Below, piece by piece: positions 1-8,384 of a stretch of DNA of 37,931 nucleotides (position 1 is its first letter; each line of letters opens with the position of its first letter). Where the stretch lies: positions 1-37,931 of the forward strand of contig DAOTVZ010000201.1 in the NCBI GenBank assembly GCA_034436045.1, read 5' to 3'. A model generated the notes under the pieces. That model made no database searches, was not told where the DNA came from, and saw only the letters and a program-made list of their open reading frames with translations. A program made the translations under genes and the position numbers. The DNA comes from H111-94 sp034436045 (GTDB taxonomy: Bacteria; Chloroflexota; Ktedonobacteria; Ktedonobacterales; Ktedonobacteraceae).

Positions 1-1
1 A

Positions 2-661
2 TCAGGAATTGATATCTTCACCCTGTTTGCTGCGCAGGTAATCTGAGCAAATGCGGTAGGTTTCCTCGGTGATAAGCCCTTCGGACATATAGTGATTCAG
101 CATTACATCCAATTTCAAAATGCTCATGAGGTTGTAGCCGTGACGCCGTAGTCGCTCTGCAGCGCCATGTTCGCGGTCAATGAGTACGATGACATCTTTT
201 ACCTTAATGCCGTTTTCTTCCAGGAGTGCAGCGGTTTCTAAGATACTGCTGCCACGTGTTATGAGATCATCGATGATGAGGGCGGTATCGCCGGGGATGT
301 AGCGGCCCTCAATGCCGCGTTTGCCTGTGCCTTCTGGGCGGATACGCGCATAGATGAGGGGGGTATCGGTTTCTAGTGAATAAGCAGTTGCCAGTAGCAA
401 GCCGCCGACGGGGACACCGGCCACGAGATTAAAGTTATGTACGCGAGGGCGTCGCAATGATTGTGCGAGATTAATTTCCTGTTGCATCAGTTTGCTGGCA
501 ACACGAAGCGCGATTGGATGGCTGATGAGAACCTTGGGGTTGACAAAGACGGGAGAACTCACCGCCGATTCGCTGACAGTAAAATTACCGAACTGTACGC
601 CTTTCAGGTCAAACAGCGTGCGCGCTAACCACAAATTATCCAGAGACTGCTCTTTCGCCAC
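2..661 (-). CDS. pyrE: Orotate phosphoribosyltransferase
   Basis: Transfers the phosphoribosyl group of PRPP to orotate, giving OMP in de novo pyrimidine synthesis; cytoplasmic. The 219-residue product has the type I phosphoribosyltransferase PRPP loop (TALIIDDLITRGSS, about residues 126-139) with the paired acidic residues, and an upstream VAGVPVGG segment typical of the family. The length is normal and the gene is complete: it ends with TGA at the window edge. The start is GTG at 661, preceded by an AAAGGA-type ribosome site. It is divergent from the ABC-F gene and has its own promoter (704-732). Whether other pyr genes follow lies outside the window. The assignment is secure from the motifs. 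Confidence 0.95.
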   Translation of the reverse strand: MAKEQSLDNLWLARTLFDLKGVQFGNFTVSESAVSSPVFVNPKVLISHPIALRVASKLMQQEINLAQSLRRPRVHNFNLVAGVPVGGLLLATAYSLETDTPLIYARIRPEGTGKRGIEGRYIPGDTALIIDDLITRGSSILETAALLEENGIKVKDVIVLIDREHGAAERLRRHGYNLMSILKLDVMLNHYMSEGLITEETYRICSDYLRSKQGEDINS

Positions 662-703
662 CTAAGCATCCTTTCTCTTTTTTGAAGAGTATCCTGTCGC
701 CTC

Positions 704-732
704 AGTATATCACAAGCCTTTGATTGCGCCAA
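704..732 (-). promoter_or_regulatory. Sigma-70 type promoter of pyrE
   Basis: On the minus strand TTGGCG (727-732) and TATACT (704-709) are separated by exactly 17 bp. Transcription should begin near 697, about 35 nt before the GTG start of pyrE. Confidence 0.65.
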
Positions 733-767
733 CTGGTGATCTTGTGATTTTACGAGTGCCTATGAGC

Positions 768-801
768 TTTGGTTGCATCGTAAGTGGTAATATGATACGC
801 T
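768..801 (+). promoter_or_regulatory. Probable promoter of the ABC-F gene
   Basis: Two overlapping readings are possible. TTTGGT (768-773) lies 17 bp from TATGAT (791-796). TTGCAT (773-778) lies 17 bp from TACGCT (796-801), which has an extended TG at 793-794. Either leaves a leader of roughly 70-100 nt before the ATG at 877. No leader peptide or attenuator was recognised in it. Confidence 0.45.
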
Positions 802-876
802 ACGCTTGCAATTCGTGGCGGGTGGACAAAATTTTTGAGGACAGGGTCTTGAATCTGGAGTATCGGGTGAACGTAT

Positions 877-2814
877 ATGCCAATTGTTAGTTTTTCACAG
901 GTGGGGAAATCGTTTGGGGCGGAGCGCGTCTTTGCCAATATTACGTTTCAAATTGACGAACATGATCGCATTGGCCTGGTCGGCCCAAATGGAGCGGGTA
1001 AATCTACCCTTTTAAATATTCTCGCGGGCTACGAACAGCCTGATGAGGGTGTTGTTTCTGTGGCGCGCAATATCCGTATCGGCTACCTGGCTCAGATGGC
1101 CGATTTTGATGAGCGGAACACCTTGCGCGAGGAGATGTTGACTGTTTTTGGGCAGTTGAAGCAATGGGAAGAAGAGTTGCAGGTATTGGCGCAACAGATG
1201 GCAGAGCAGCAGGACGAAGAGCAACACGAACAATTGTTGGCGCGCTATGACGAGTTGCAGGCGCGTTATGAGCATGCAGGAGGTTATACGTATGAAAATC
1301 GTGTTGAGCAGGTGCTGGATGGCCTGGGTTTTACGCGCGAGCAGCAGAACGCGCCTGTGACAAATTTGAGCGGTGGGCAGCAGACGCGCGCTTCGCTCGG
1401 CAAATTGCTGTTGCAGGATACTGATTTACTCCTGCTGGATGAGCCAACAAATCACCTTGATCTGGCTTCGCTGGAGTGGCTGGAGGAATATCTGACGAAT
1501 TGGAAAGGCGCTCTGGTAGTCGTGGCTCATGATCGCTACTTCCTCGATGCGGTGGTGACACGCACAATAGAACTGGCTTTTGGGAGGATCGAAGAGTATC
1601 CGGGAAATTACACAAAGTATCTGAAGTTGCGTGAGGAGCGAATGGAGCGACGTTTACGCGAATATGAGGCGCAACAGGCGTATATTGCTCATACTGAGGA
1701 GTTCATTCGGCGCTATAAGGCGGGGCAGCGCAGCCGCGAGGCGCGTGGACGACAGACCTTGCTGAATCGTATGGAGCGAATGGAGCGTCCGCAGGATTTG
1801 CCGGAACTGAACTTTGAATTTGCGCCGGTTACGGATAGTGGGTTAGTGGTGCTTTCAACACAGAAGCTGGCAGTCGGCTATTGCAATACATATCGTGATG
1901 GACAACTGATCAATGAGTCGAATGTGTTGGTAAATGTTGGGGAGCAGGAGATTGTGCGCGGTGACCGTATTGGCCTGTTAGGCCCCAATGGGGCGGGCAA
2001 GACCACATTGTTGCGCACGCTAATTGGTGAACTTCCCCCCGTAAGCGGGCAGGTGCTGATGGGGCATAATGTGCGCACTGGTTATTATTCGCAGACGCAC
2101 GCAGGTTTGAATATGGAGCGCACGGTGCTTGACGAGATCCGCGAGGTGGCGACGTTAAGTGAGGAGGGGGCGCGTAGCTTTCTGGGGCGCTTCCTGTTTT
2201 CGGGTGACGATGTCTTTAAGCCGATTAGCGCGCTGAGTGGTGGCGAACGTAGCCGCGTGGCGCTGGCGAAATTGACGCTGCAAGGCTCGAATTTCCTGGT
2301 GCTGGATGAGCCGACGAACCACCTTGATCTGCCTTCGCGCCAGTTTCTGGAGGAGGTGTTGGACGAATTTGAGGGTACGCTGCTGTTCGTTTCGCATGAC
2401 CGTTACTTTATTGACCGTCTTGCCACAAAGGTCTGGGTAATTGAGGATGGAACCCTGGTGCCCTATCTCGGCAATTACACCGAGTATCGTACACGGAGGC
2501 AGAAGGTAGTGCAGCAGGAAGCGGCATCGACCAGAAAAGTGGTAGAGACGATGAAGGGTAACTCCCGCTCAAATCGTACTAATGGGCGCAAAAGCAACGG
2601 GACGAAGGTCAAAGTGCGCACGGTTGAGGATGTTGAACATGATATTGAGTATGTTGAGGAGCAGATCAAGAGGGTTGAGGATGAGCTGGAGCAAGCTGCA
2701 TATCAGGCTGATGCCGCGCAGTTGACGCAACTCACGGCTGAGTATGAACAACTCAAGCAACGTGTCGATGAGTTGATGAATGAGTGGGAGCAACTTGCTA
2801 GTATGGCCGGTTAG
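877..2814 (+). CDS. ABC-F family ATPase (ribosome-associated type)
   Basis: A soluble ATPase with two ABC domains and no membrane segment, so it belongs to the ABC-F class that acts on ribosomes (translation factor or antibiotic-protection roles) and not to transporters. Domain 1 has Walker A GPNGAGKS, signature LSGGQQTR and Walker B LLLLDEPTNHLD. An Arg/Glu-rich linker follows at about residues 245-310. Domain 2 has GPNGAGKT, LSGGERSR and LVLDEPTNHLD. Residues from about 560 onward form a charged, coiled-coil C-terminal tail as in Uup/YdiF-like members. The 645-residue length is normal. The ATG at 877 has only a weak ribosome site. The 3' end overlaps the convergent caspase gene by 17 bp. 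The exact subfamily, and any resistance role, cannot be decided from sequence alone. Confidence 0.9.
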   Translation: MPIVSFSQVGKSFGAERVFANITFQIDEHDRIGLVGPNGAGKSTLLNILAGYEQPDEGVVSVARNIRIGYLAQMADFDERNTLREEMLTVFGQLKQWEEELQVLAQQMAEQQDEEQHEQLLARYDELQARYEHAGGYTYENRVEQVLDGLGFTREQQNAPVTNLSGGQQTRASLGKLLLQDTDLLLLDEPTNHLDLASLEWLEEYLTNWKGALVVVAHDRYFLDAVVTRTIELAFGRIEEYPGNYTKYLKLREERMERRLREYEAQQAYIAHTEEFIRRYKAGQRSREARGRQTLLNRMERMERPQDLPELNFEFAPVTDSGLVVLSTQKLAVGYCNTYRDGQLINESNVLVNVGEQEIVRGDRIGLLGPNGAGKTTLLRTLIGELPPVSGQVLMGHNVRTGYYSQTHAGLNMERTVLDEIREVATLSEEGARSFLGRFLFSGDDVFKPISALSGGERSRVALAKLTLQGSNFLVLDEPTNHLDLPSRQFLEEVLDEFEGTLLFVSHDRYFIDRLATKVWVIEDGTLVPYLGNYTEYRTRRQKVVQQEAASTRKVVETMKGNSRSNRTNGRKSNGTKVKVRTVEDVEHDIEYVEEQIKRVEDELEQAAYQADAAQLTQLTAEYEQLKQRVDELMNEWEQLASMAG

Positions 2815-4603
2815 CGGGTTTGTGTATCAGGCGAGCAACGATGCCAGCGAACGCGGCCAGAAAAGGTAAGAGGGCGACGAGAACGAGCCAGAAGACGGTG
2901 AAGAGCAGGGGCATGAGAAGAGATGGGTGGGTGTTGAGTAAGGCTAAAATACGAGTTGAAAGTGAGTGGACGAGCAGTGTTGCTGGTATGATAGCTGCCA
3001 GTATAGAGGTAATAATGGTGAAAATGATGCGTATTGGACCATAGCGGTAGGTGCTGCGGGCAGCATTGACGCAAAGGAGCGCAAGGCTGATGCTCTGCAA
3101 GGTGAGGCCCGCAGCAGCAGGCAGGCGCGTGGCGAGGGACAACAGGGCGCAGCCGATGATGCCGAGTATGAGGGCGAGTATTTGCCAGCCTGGCCCTGTA
3201 AGAGCAGCTTTCTTTCCTTGCAAAGAGCTTTTGTCAGGGGTGGGTGTCAATGGCTGCCCCTTTGGTTGGGGTGTCTGTGTTGACGTCTGCCGCATCATAA
3301 TATTATTTTTGATCGCATAACTCTCCGTATTACCGGGATCGAGTTCCAGTGAATGCTCAATGGCGGCCATTGCCTCTTGCGTTTGTCCACTGTTGGCCAG
3401 CAGAACCGCTCGCATGCTCCATGCCAGCGCATCGTTATTATTCATCTGAAGCAGTTGATCGACGATGGAGAGGGCCTCTTGAAAGCGACCGATGGTACCC
3501 AGTATCTGGGCTTTGAGGGTGAGTGCGGGCTGGTATTGAGGTGCTGCTTGTAGCACTTGTTCAACTAGCATCAATGCGCCTGTCGGATTCTGGGCTTGTA
3601 ACTGTTGTCTGGCCTGCTCTAGCTTTACCATGTATTGTTGTTGGCGATACTGATCGGCGATAGCAGCGGAGCTAATACCGGATGTGTTGCGTTGGAGACC
3701 GGTTTGCTCTGTTGCTGTCGCGGTGGGTGCTACTGATGCGGATGGTGAAGAGCGGAATGGCCCTGTTGGGCCGTTAGTAGGAGAGAACGGCATGCTGGTT
3801 GGATTGACGGTGTTCGATGCTGGAGGTATGCTGGTGGGCGCAGAGGAGGCAGGAGATGTGCCAACGAGGAAGAGAGGCGAGGTTTCACATCCATAGAGGT
3901 GAGGCTTGTGCTGGTCGTCAAGGCGCTGGGCGAGAAAAGCATGCAACGCGCGTAATGTAATTGTGCCTGTAGCGGGGTCGAGCGCCGGGCCACATAATCC
4001 AACGATACTCTGATACATAAAGAAGCCAAGTCCCCGTTCTCCTGTTTCTGCAAGCTGGTCGGTGGCGCGGCATGAGCAGAGGAACAGGCGATTGCGCGGC
4101 TGGCTATTGAAGGCGGGAAGTGCCGAAGCCAGCAGCGGGTAAAAATCGTAGGGGGTGGAGCGGCGTAGTTGCCAGATCGTCCCTGTTTGCGCGCAGTCGA
4201 GGATGATGAGAATGTGTGCTGCACGGCTGCGGAGCATGATGTCCCTTGCCAGGGAGGGAAGATGAATGGCTGTTGCGAGGTCGTTGGAACGTGTGTTGGC
4301 GCAGGCCATATAGCCGTCACCGCTGCGTTCGTCGATGAAGGTGTGACCGGCAAAGTAAATGAGAATGAGGTCGTCGGGTGCCGTGATCGTCAGGCACATT
4401 TGTGCAATGAGTGTTCTGAGCAGCTCATGAGTGGCAAGTTCTCCCTGTACGTGCTGAACGTCAGAGGGTTCCCATTTGCCGCCTTTGACATTTACAAGCC
4501 ATTGGGCCAGGGCGCGCGCGTCATTTTCCGCATATTGGAGCGGGCGAAATTGCGCATCCTGGTATTGATTAATGCCAATAATAAGTCCCAAACGTTTGCC
4601 CAT
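2798..4603 (-). CDS. Caspase-like (C14) protein with TPRs and membrane anchor
   Basis: The N-terminal 240 residues form a caspase/metacaspase-type peptidase domain. It starts GLIIGINQY, has the catalytic His in YFAGH (H87) and the catalytic Cys in ILDCAQTG (C137), so the dyad is intact. A Ser/Pro/Thr-rich linker (about 250-320) leads to about three TPR units (about 325-435; for example GALMLVEQVLQAAPQYQPAL). The last 130 residues contain about four hydrophobic segments. The likely arrangement is a membrane protein with a cytoplasmic protease and a protein-binding arm. Family knowledge: bacterial caspase homologues cleave after basic residues and several take part in stress or defence cell death; the role here is unknown. 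The last 17 bp overlap the convergent ABC-F gene. Confidence 0.8.
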   Translation of the reverse strand: MGKRLGLIIGINQYQDAQFRPLQYAENDARALAQWLVNVKGGKWEPSDVQHVQGELATHELLRTLIAQMCLTITAPDDLILIYFAGHTFIDERSGDGYMACANTRSNDLATAIHLPSLARDIMLRSRAAHILIILDCAQTGTIWQLRRSTPYDFYPLLASALPAFNSQPRNRLFLCSCRATDQLAETGERGLGFFMYQSIVGLCGPALDPATGTITLRALHAFLAQRLDDQHKPHLYGCETSPLFLVGTSPASSAPTSIPPASNTVNPTSMPFSPTNGPTGPFRSSPSASVAPTATATEQTGLQRNTSGISSAAIADQYRQQQYMVKLEQARQQLQAQNPTGALMLVEQVLQAAPQYQPALTLKAQILGTIGRFQEALSIVDQLLQMNNNDALAWSMRAVLLANSGQTQEAMAAIEHSLELDPGNTESYAIKNNIMMRQTSTQTPQPKGQPLTPTPDKSSLQGKKAALTGPGWQILALILGIIGCALLSLATRLPAAAGLTLQSISLALLCVNAARSTYRYGPIRIIFTIITSILAAIIPATLLVHSLSTRILALLNTHPSLLMPLLFTVFWLVLVALLPFLAAFAGIVARLIHKPANRPY

Positions 4604-4719
4604 TAAAGTGTTGCACCCTCATCTACTCGTCTATGCGTAGTATTACTGCTTTGTTATTGTACGCTATCGTAGCATGCCTTGCGAATAAACTGTGCTAAAC
4701 AGGTACTTTTGGGAGAGCA

Positions 4720-4748
4720 TTGTAGCGTGGCTGGTGATATGATATACA
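4720..4748 (+). promoter_or_regulatory. Promoter of coaE
   Basis: TTGTAG (4720-4725), a 17-bp spacer and TATACA (4743-4748), with an extended -10 TG just upstream. Expected start of transcription is near 4755, 40 nt before the chosen ATG. Confidence 0.55.
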
Positions 4749-4794
4749 GAGCCGATGGCGTAGAGAGTGATATTTTTTGAAGAGAGAGAGTCGT

Positions 4795-5400
4795 ATGCCG
4801 CGTATTTTAGGGATAACGGGTAATATTGCTTGTGGGAAAACCTCCGTTGGGCGAATGCTACTGGAGTTGGGTGCTGAGCGTTATATTGATGCTGACGAGG
4901 TTGTGCATCGCCTTTATGAAGCCGGACAGCCGATTGCGCTCAAAGTTCGTGAGAAGTTTGGTGAGGCGGTGATGCGGCCTGATGGGAGTGTGGATCGCAA
5001 GGCTCTGGGAGCGATTGTCTTTCGGGATGCGGCAGCGATGCAGTGTCTAGAGCGTATTGTGCATCCGGCGGTTGGCCTGGCAATGAGGCAAGAGCTAGAG
5101 CAAGTGAGCGAACATGGCATTGCGATTATTGATGCGGTGAAATTATTGGAGGGCGGTTCCGGGGCGCTCTGTCAGAGTAAGTGGCTGGTGATTTGCCCGG
5201 AAGAGCAGGAGTGCCAGCGTCTTATGGAGCGTAATCACTTGAGCCGGGAGGAAGCCTGGGAGCGTATTCGCGCGCAGCCTGCCATTGCGTCGCGCCTGCC
5301 CCTGGTGGATGAAGTGATTGACAACGGAGGTACGTTGGAGCAGACACGTCGGCAAGTTGAGGCCGCTTTTGCCCGTTTTGTTGAGAAATTTCCAGCATAG
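4795..5400 (+). CDS. coaE: Dephospho-CoA kinase
   Basis: Phosphorylates the ribose 3'-hydroxyl of dephospho-CoA, the last step of coenzyme A synthesis; cytoplasmic. The 201-residue product begins MPRILGITGN and carries a P-loop GNIACGKTS in place of the more usual GGIGSGKS, followed by the family DADEVVH motif that binds substrate and the conserved HP (IVHPAV). Length is typical. An in-frame TTG at 4777 would add six residues, but the ATG at 4795 is directly preceded by a purine-rich ribosome site (GAAGAGAGAGAG) and fits the family N-terminus, so it was preferred. The gene appears monocistronic, followed by a hairpin region and then the liv operon promoter. Confidence 0.9.
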   Translation: MPRILGITGNIACGKTSVGRMLLELGAERYIDADEVVHRLYEAGQPIALKVREKFGEAVMRPDGSVDRKALGAIVFRDAAAMQCLERIVHPAVGLAMRQELEQVSEHGIAIIDAVKLLEGGSGALCQSKWLVICPEEQECQRLMERNHLSREEAWERIRAQPAIASRLPLVDEVIDNGGTLEQTRRQVEAAFARFVEKFPA

Positions 5401-5447
5401 ATACATCCCCAATGAAGGGGGACAACGGGTAGCCGCAAGAGGTATCT
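5399..5447 (+). terminator. Stem-loop structure at the end of coaE
   Basis: Outer arms AGATAC (5399-5404) and GTATCT (5442-5447) enclose an inner hairpin ATCCCC/GGGGGA (5405-5410 with 5417-5422). It begins inside the coaE stop region. There is no clear U-tract, so its role as a terminator or 3' stabiliser is a guess. Confidence 0.3.
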
Positions 5448-5524
5448 CTACAATGATACATTGCTTCCTCTGTTGGTTGGAGTATTCCTTGTGAATAGCT
5501 ACTATTTTTTGATGAGATAATCTA

Positions 5525-5553
5525 TTGACAACCACGTAGCAAGCACGTATAAT
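5525..5553 (+). promoter_or_regulatory. Perfect consensus promoter of the liv operon
   Basis: TTGACA (5525-5530), a 17-bp spacer and TATAAT (5548-5553): an exact match to the housekeeping sigma-factor consensus. Expected transcript start is about 5560, giving a leader of about 286 nt before livJ. No other gene start lies between. Confidence 0.8.
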
Positions 5554-5845
5554 TTCCGCAATTCTGTGACTCTGGAGAGTTTTTTCCCGGCTGAGAGTGA
5601 TAGTCTGTGATGCGAAGCTCGTTTGGCGGAGTGCATTTATTCCTTTTTATAATCGAATCTGGTGATACCATTCCTTTTTATAATCTGATCAATAGTGGAG
5701 GCCCCTGTAAGATTTTGATCAGTTATTACGTAGTATCATTGTAAGAGCGGAAACCCGAACCGAAGTTGGATGTGGTAAAGGCTTCCCCTCGCATCAGAGA
5801 CTGATGGAATGTATTTGCAAGTTGATGTTTTAGGAGGCTCTGCTT
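5554..5845 (+). promoter_or_regulatory. Long untranslated leader of the liv operon
   Basis: This gene-free stretch (5401-5845 in total) holds, after the promoter, a 16-bp direct repeat ATTCCTTTTTATAATC at 5639-5654 and 5670-5685, each copy containing a TATAAT, and an inverted repeat CTGATCAA (5685-5692) / TTGATCAG (5715-5722) around a GC-rich core. A strong ribosome site AGGAGG (5832-5837) precedes livJ. No T-box or known riboswitch was recognised. The repeats could be regulator sites or alternative promoters. Function is inferred only from length and structure. Confidence 0.4.
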
Positions 5846-7183
5846 ATGAAACAGAGATGGATGCGGGTGTTTTCTCTGGCAATGGGAATACCATTGTTGC
5901 TGGCGTTGCTGGCGGCCTGTGGCGCGGGTACCAACACGGGGAGTGGCAATGGCAATGGCTCTGGTTCTAGTAGCCAGAAGATTATCGAGGTTGCGACGGA
6001 TTTCCCGACCTCTGGTAAAGATGAGAGCAGCGGTTTGCCGGCGCAAAATGGTGCGCAGTTGGCCGTTGACCAGGCCAATGCGAATAACGAGATTCCGGGC
6101 TACAAGCTGGTATTTGTCCCTAAGGATGATGTAGGACCGAGCGGCATCCATGATCCCGCACAGGGTGCTACGAATGTGAAGGCGCTGATTGGTGATGCAC
6201 TGGTAGCGGGTATAGTTGGCCCCTTTAATAGTAACGTGGCGCAGTCCGAGATGCCCATTGCGAACCAGGCACCAATTGTCATGATTAGTCCTGCGAACAC
6301 GAATCCTTGTCTGACGAAGAATACTCCTGAGTCGGGCTGTTCGGGGGCGAATGATCAGTTGTCGAAGTTGCGCCCGACTGGCAAAGTGACCTATTTCCGT
6401 ATTGCCACGACGGACGACCACCAGGGGCCTGCGGGTGCTGACTACCTGTATAAGACGCTAGGATATCGTAGTGTTTACATCATTGATGATGCCGAGACGT
6501 ATGGTATCGGTATCTCGAACAACTTCGAGAAGGAGTGGAAAGCGCTGGGCGGCGTAGATCTGGGTCATAGCAGCGAGCCGAGCAGCACAACCTCTTACAT
6601 CTCGCTATTGACACAGATTGCGGCGAAGAAGCCAGATGTCATCTACTTTGGTGGTCTTGACTCCACCGGTGGTATCCTGATTCGTAAGCAGATGGAGCAG
6701 ATACCTGGCTTGCAGAATACACCATTTGCGGGCGGTGATGGTCTTGTGACCAGTACGTTTGCCACTGACATTGGTGTTGGTCATGGTGGCCCGGTCTATG
6801 GTACGGTAGCAACGACTGATGCGAACAATACTCCTACGGCGAAGAATTTCATCCAGCAGTATGATGCCAAATTTGGGGCTTCAAATCTTGGTGCGTACAG
6901 CGCTGCTGCCTATGACTGCATGGGTATTCTGATCCAGGCGATCAAGACGGCGATCCAGAATGGCGCGAAGCCGCCCACCAGCTCTAGCGATAGTGCCGAT
7001 GCACAGACCTTCCGCCAGGCGGTCATTAATGCCGTTCAAAACATTTCCTACAATGGCGTATTGGGCCATCAGTCATTTGATGCCAATGGTGATACGACCA
7101 ACCGTGTCATCACCATCTACAAATTGGGTCTCAATAGCAGCAATCAGCCTGACTGGCTCTTTGCTACGGCGGTTACTGTGTAG
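5846..7183 (+). CDS. livJ: Branched-chain amino acid-type substrate-binding lipoprotein
   Basis: The extracellular solute receptor of a Liv/HAAT ABC importer. The 445-residue product has a lipoprotein signal peptide (MKQRWMR, hydrophobic core, lipobox LLAAC with Cys25), then a Gly/Ser/Asn-rich tether to about residue 45, then a type I periplasmic-binding fold (leucine-binding protein-like; AAVYGPFNS-type hinge seen as GIVGPFNSN, and DDAETYGIG). The start ATG follows AGGAGG with 8-nt spacing. It is the first gene of livJ-H-M-G-F. A stem-loop follows the stop, as is common after highly expressed binding-protein genes. The ligand is not certain: this family also binds other amino acids, amides, urea and aromatic compounds. 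Confidence 0.88.
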   Translation: MKQRWMRVFSLAMGIPLLLALLAACGAGTNTGSGNGNGSGSSSQKIIEVATDFPTSGKDESSGLPAQNGAQLAVDQANANNEIPGYKLVFVPKDDVGPSGIHDPAQGATNVKALIGDALVAGIVGPFNSNVAQSEMPIANQAPIVMISPANTNPCLTKNTPESGCSGANDQLSKLRPTGKVTYFRIATTDDHQGPAGADYLYKTLGYRSVYIIDDAETYGIGISNNFEKEWKALGGVDLGHSSEPSSTTSYISLLTQIAAKKPDVIYFGGLDSTGGILIRKQMEQIPGLQNTPFAGGDGLVTSTFATDIGVGHGGPVYGTVATTDANNTPTAKNFIQQYDAKFGASNLGAYSAAAYDCMGILIQAIKTAIQNGAKPPTSSSDSADAQTFRQAVINAVQNISYNGVLGHQSFDANGDTTNRVITIYKLGLNSSNQPDWLFATAVTV

Positions 7184-7241
7184 GAAGACCTGTTGGGAAT
7201 ACGCTGCTTGTAGCGTAGTGTAGTGTAGTAACGAGAAAACT

Positions 7242-7265
7242 GAACCGGAATACCTCAGCCGGTTC
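7242..7265 (+). promoter_or_regulatory. Stem-loop between livJ and livH
   Basis: GAACCGG (7242-7248) and CCGGTTC (7259-7265) form a 7-bp GC-rich stem with a 10-nt loop. There is no U-tract. Such hairpins often stabilise the upstream binding-protein mRNA or partly attenuate the downstream permease genes; this role is inferred from position. Confidence 0.5.
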
Positions 7266-7393
7266 GGGGTTAATACGATGGGGGTAGCGAACGGCTTGCT
7301 GATAGATGTTTGCTACTCCTTTCGTTGCATCCATGTCCTGTATTTCCTGGGATAAGGAAGCAATGTATTTTTGAAAGGTGGTATGAGCTATAT

Positions 7394-8332
7394 ATGACAA
7401 CCTTTCTGCAAGAGCTTGTGGTTGGCATATCGACCGGCGCGATTTATGCTCTGATCGCTCTGGGCTATACAATGGTCTACGGCATCATTGAGCTGATCAA
7501 TTTTGCGCATGGCGATATTTTCATGATTGGAACGCTGGTGGCGATTGTCATTATGAACGCTTTCGGCGTTAATGCTAACACGCAACTGGCGGGTTTCCCC
7601 CTCGTTGGGATTATGCTAGTGACCTGCATTGGCACCATGCTGGCCTGTGCTGTCCTCGGCCTGGTGATTGAACGGGTTGCGTATCGTCCCCTACGGAATG
7701 CTCCGCGTCTGGCTCCTCTTATTACCGCGATTGGTGTCTCGCTGATTCTGGAAGATGCTGGTAAACTCTGGAAGGGTGTGAGTATAGTTTCGTTCCCCCA
7801 GATTTTCCCTCTTATTAATTATAGTATTGGCCCTATCACCATCAACAGTGTCAATATTCTAGTGCTAGTTGTGTCTGTTGTACTGATGATTGCGCTGCAA
7901 TTGCTGGTAACGCGCACGAGGATTGGGCGTGCCATGCGAGCGGTTGCGCAGGATCGTGAGGCGGCGGCATTGATGGGGGTGAATGTTGACTTCGTGATTA
8001 GTTTTACCTTTTTTATCGGCGCGGCCCTGGCCGGAGCGGCGGGTTTTATCTATGGTCTTCAGTATGGTAATACTTTCTTCTACATCGGTTTCCAGTTAGG
8101 TCTGATTGCCTTTACGGCGGCAGTGCTGGGCGGCATTGGTAACATTGTTGGAGCCATGCTTGGAGGGTTGGTTGTGGGTATTATCCAGTCGCTGGCATCT
8201 CTTATCCCTGGCAGTGTATTACCGCATGGTGGGGCGGCCTGGTCAGAAGCGATTATCTTTGCTATCCTGGTGTTGATCCTGGTCTTTCGTCCTTCCGGTC
8301 TGCTTGGACAGCAGACACCGGAGAAGGTTTAA
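7394..8332 (+). CDS. livH: Liv-type ABC transporter permease
   Basis: One of two membrane subunits of the branched-chain amino acid-type importer. About eight hydrophobic segments over 312 residues; the N-terminal FLQELVVGISTGAIYALIALG, the INFAHGD motif and the GGIGNIVGAMLGG segment near the C-terminus are typical of LivH. An upstream in-frame ATG at 7310 would add 28 non-conserved, non-hydrophobic residues, so the ATG at 7394, preceded by AAAGGTGG, was chosen. It lies between livJ and livM and pairs with LivM to form the translocation pore. Confidence 0.9.
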   Translation: MTTFLQELVVGISTGAIYALIALGYTMVYGIIELINFAHGDIFMIGTLVAIVIMNAFGVNANTQLAGFPLVGIMLVTCIGTMLACAVLGLVIERVAYRPLRNAPRLAPLITAIGVSLILEDAGKLWKGVSIVSFPQIFPLINYSIGPITINSVNILVLVVSVVLMIALQLLVTRTRIGRAMRAVAQDREAAALMGVNVDFVISFTFFIGAALAGAAGFIYGLQYGNTFFYIGFQLGLIAFTAAVLGGIGNIVGAMLGGLVVGIIQSLASLIPGSVLPHGGAAWSEAIIFAILVLILVFRPSGLLGQQTPEKV

Positions 8333-8384
8333 AGTTGTACATGTGAGTACACCGAATTCATGAGTGTAATGGAGTGATTGACAT

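Noticed and set aside
5554..5845. T-box or known amino acid riboswitch in the liv leader
   Set aside because: No T-box sequence (the AGGGTGG-type block) and no terminator/antiterminator pair were recognised.
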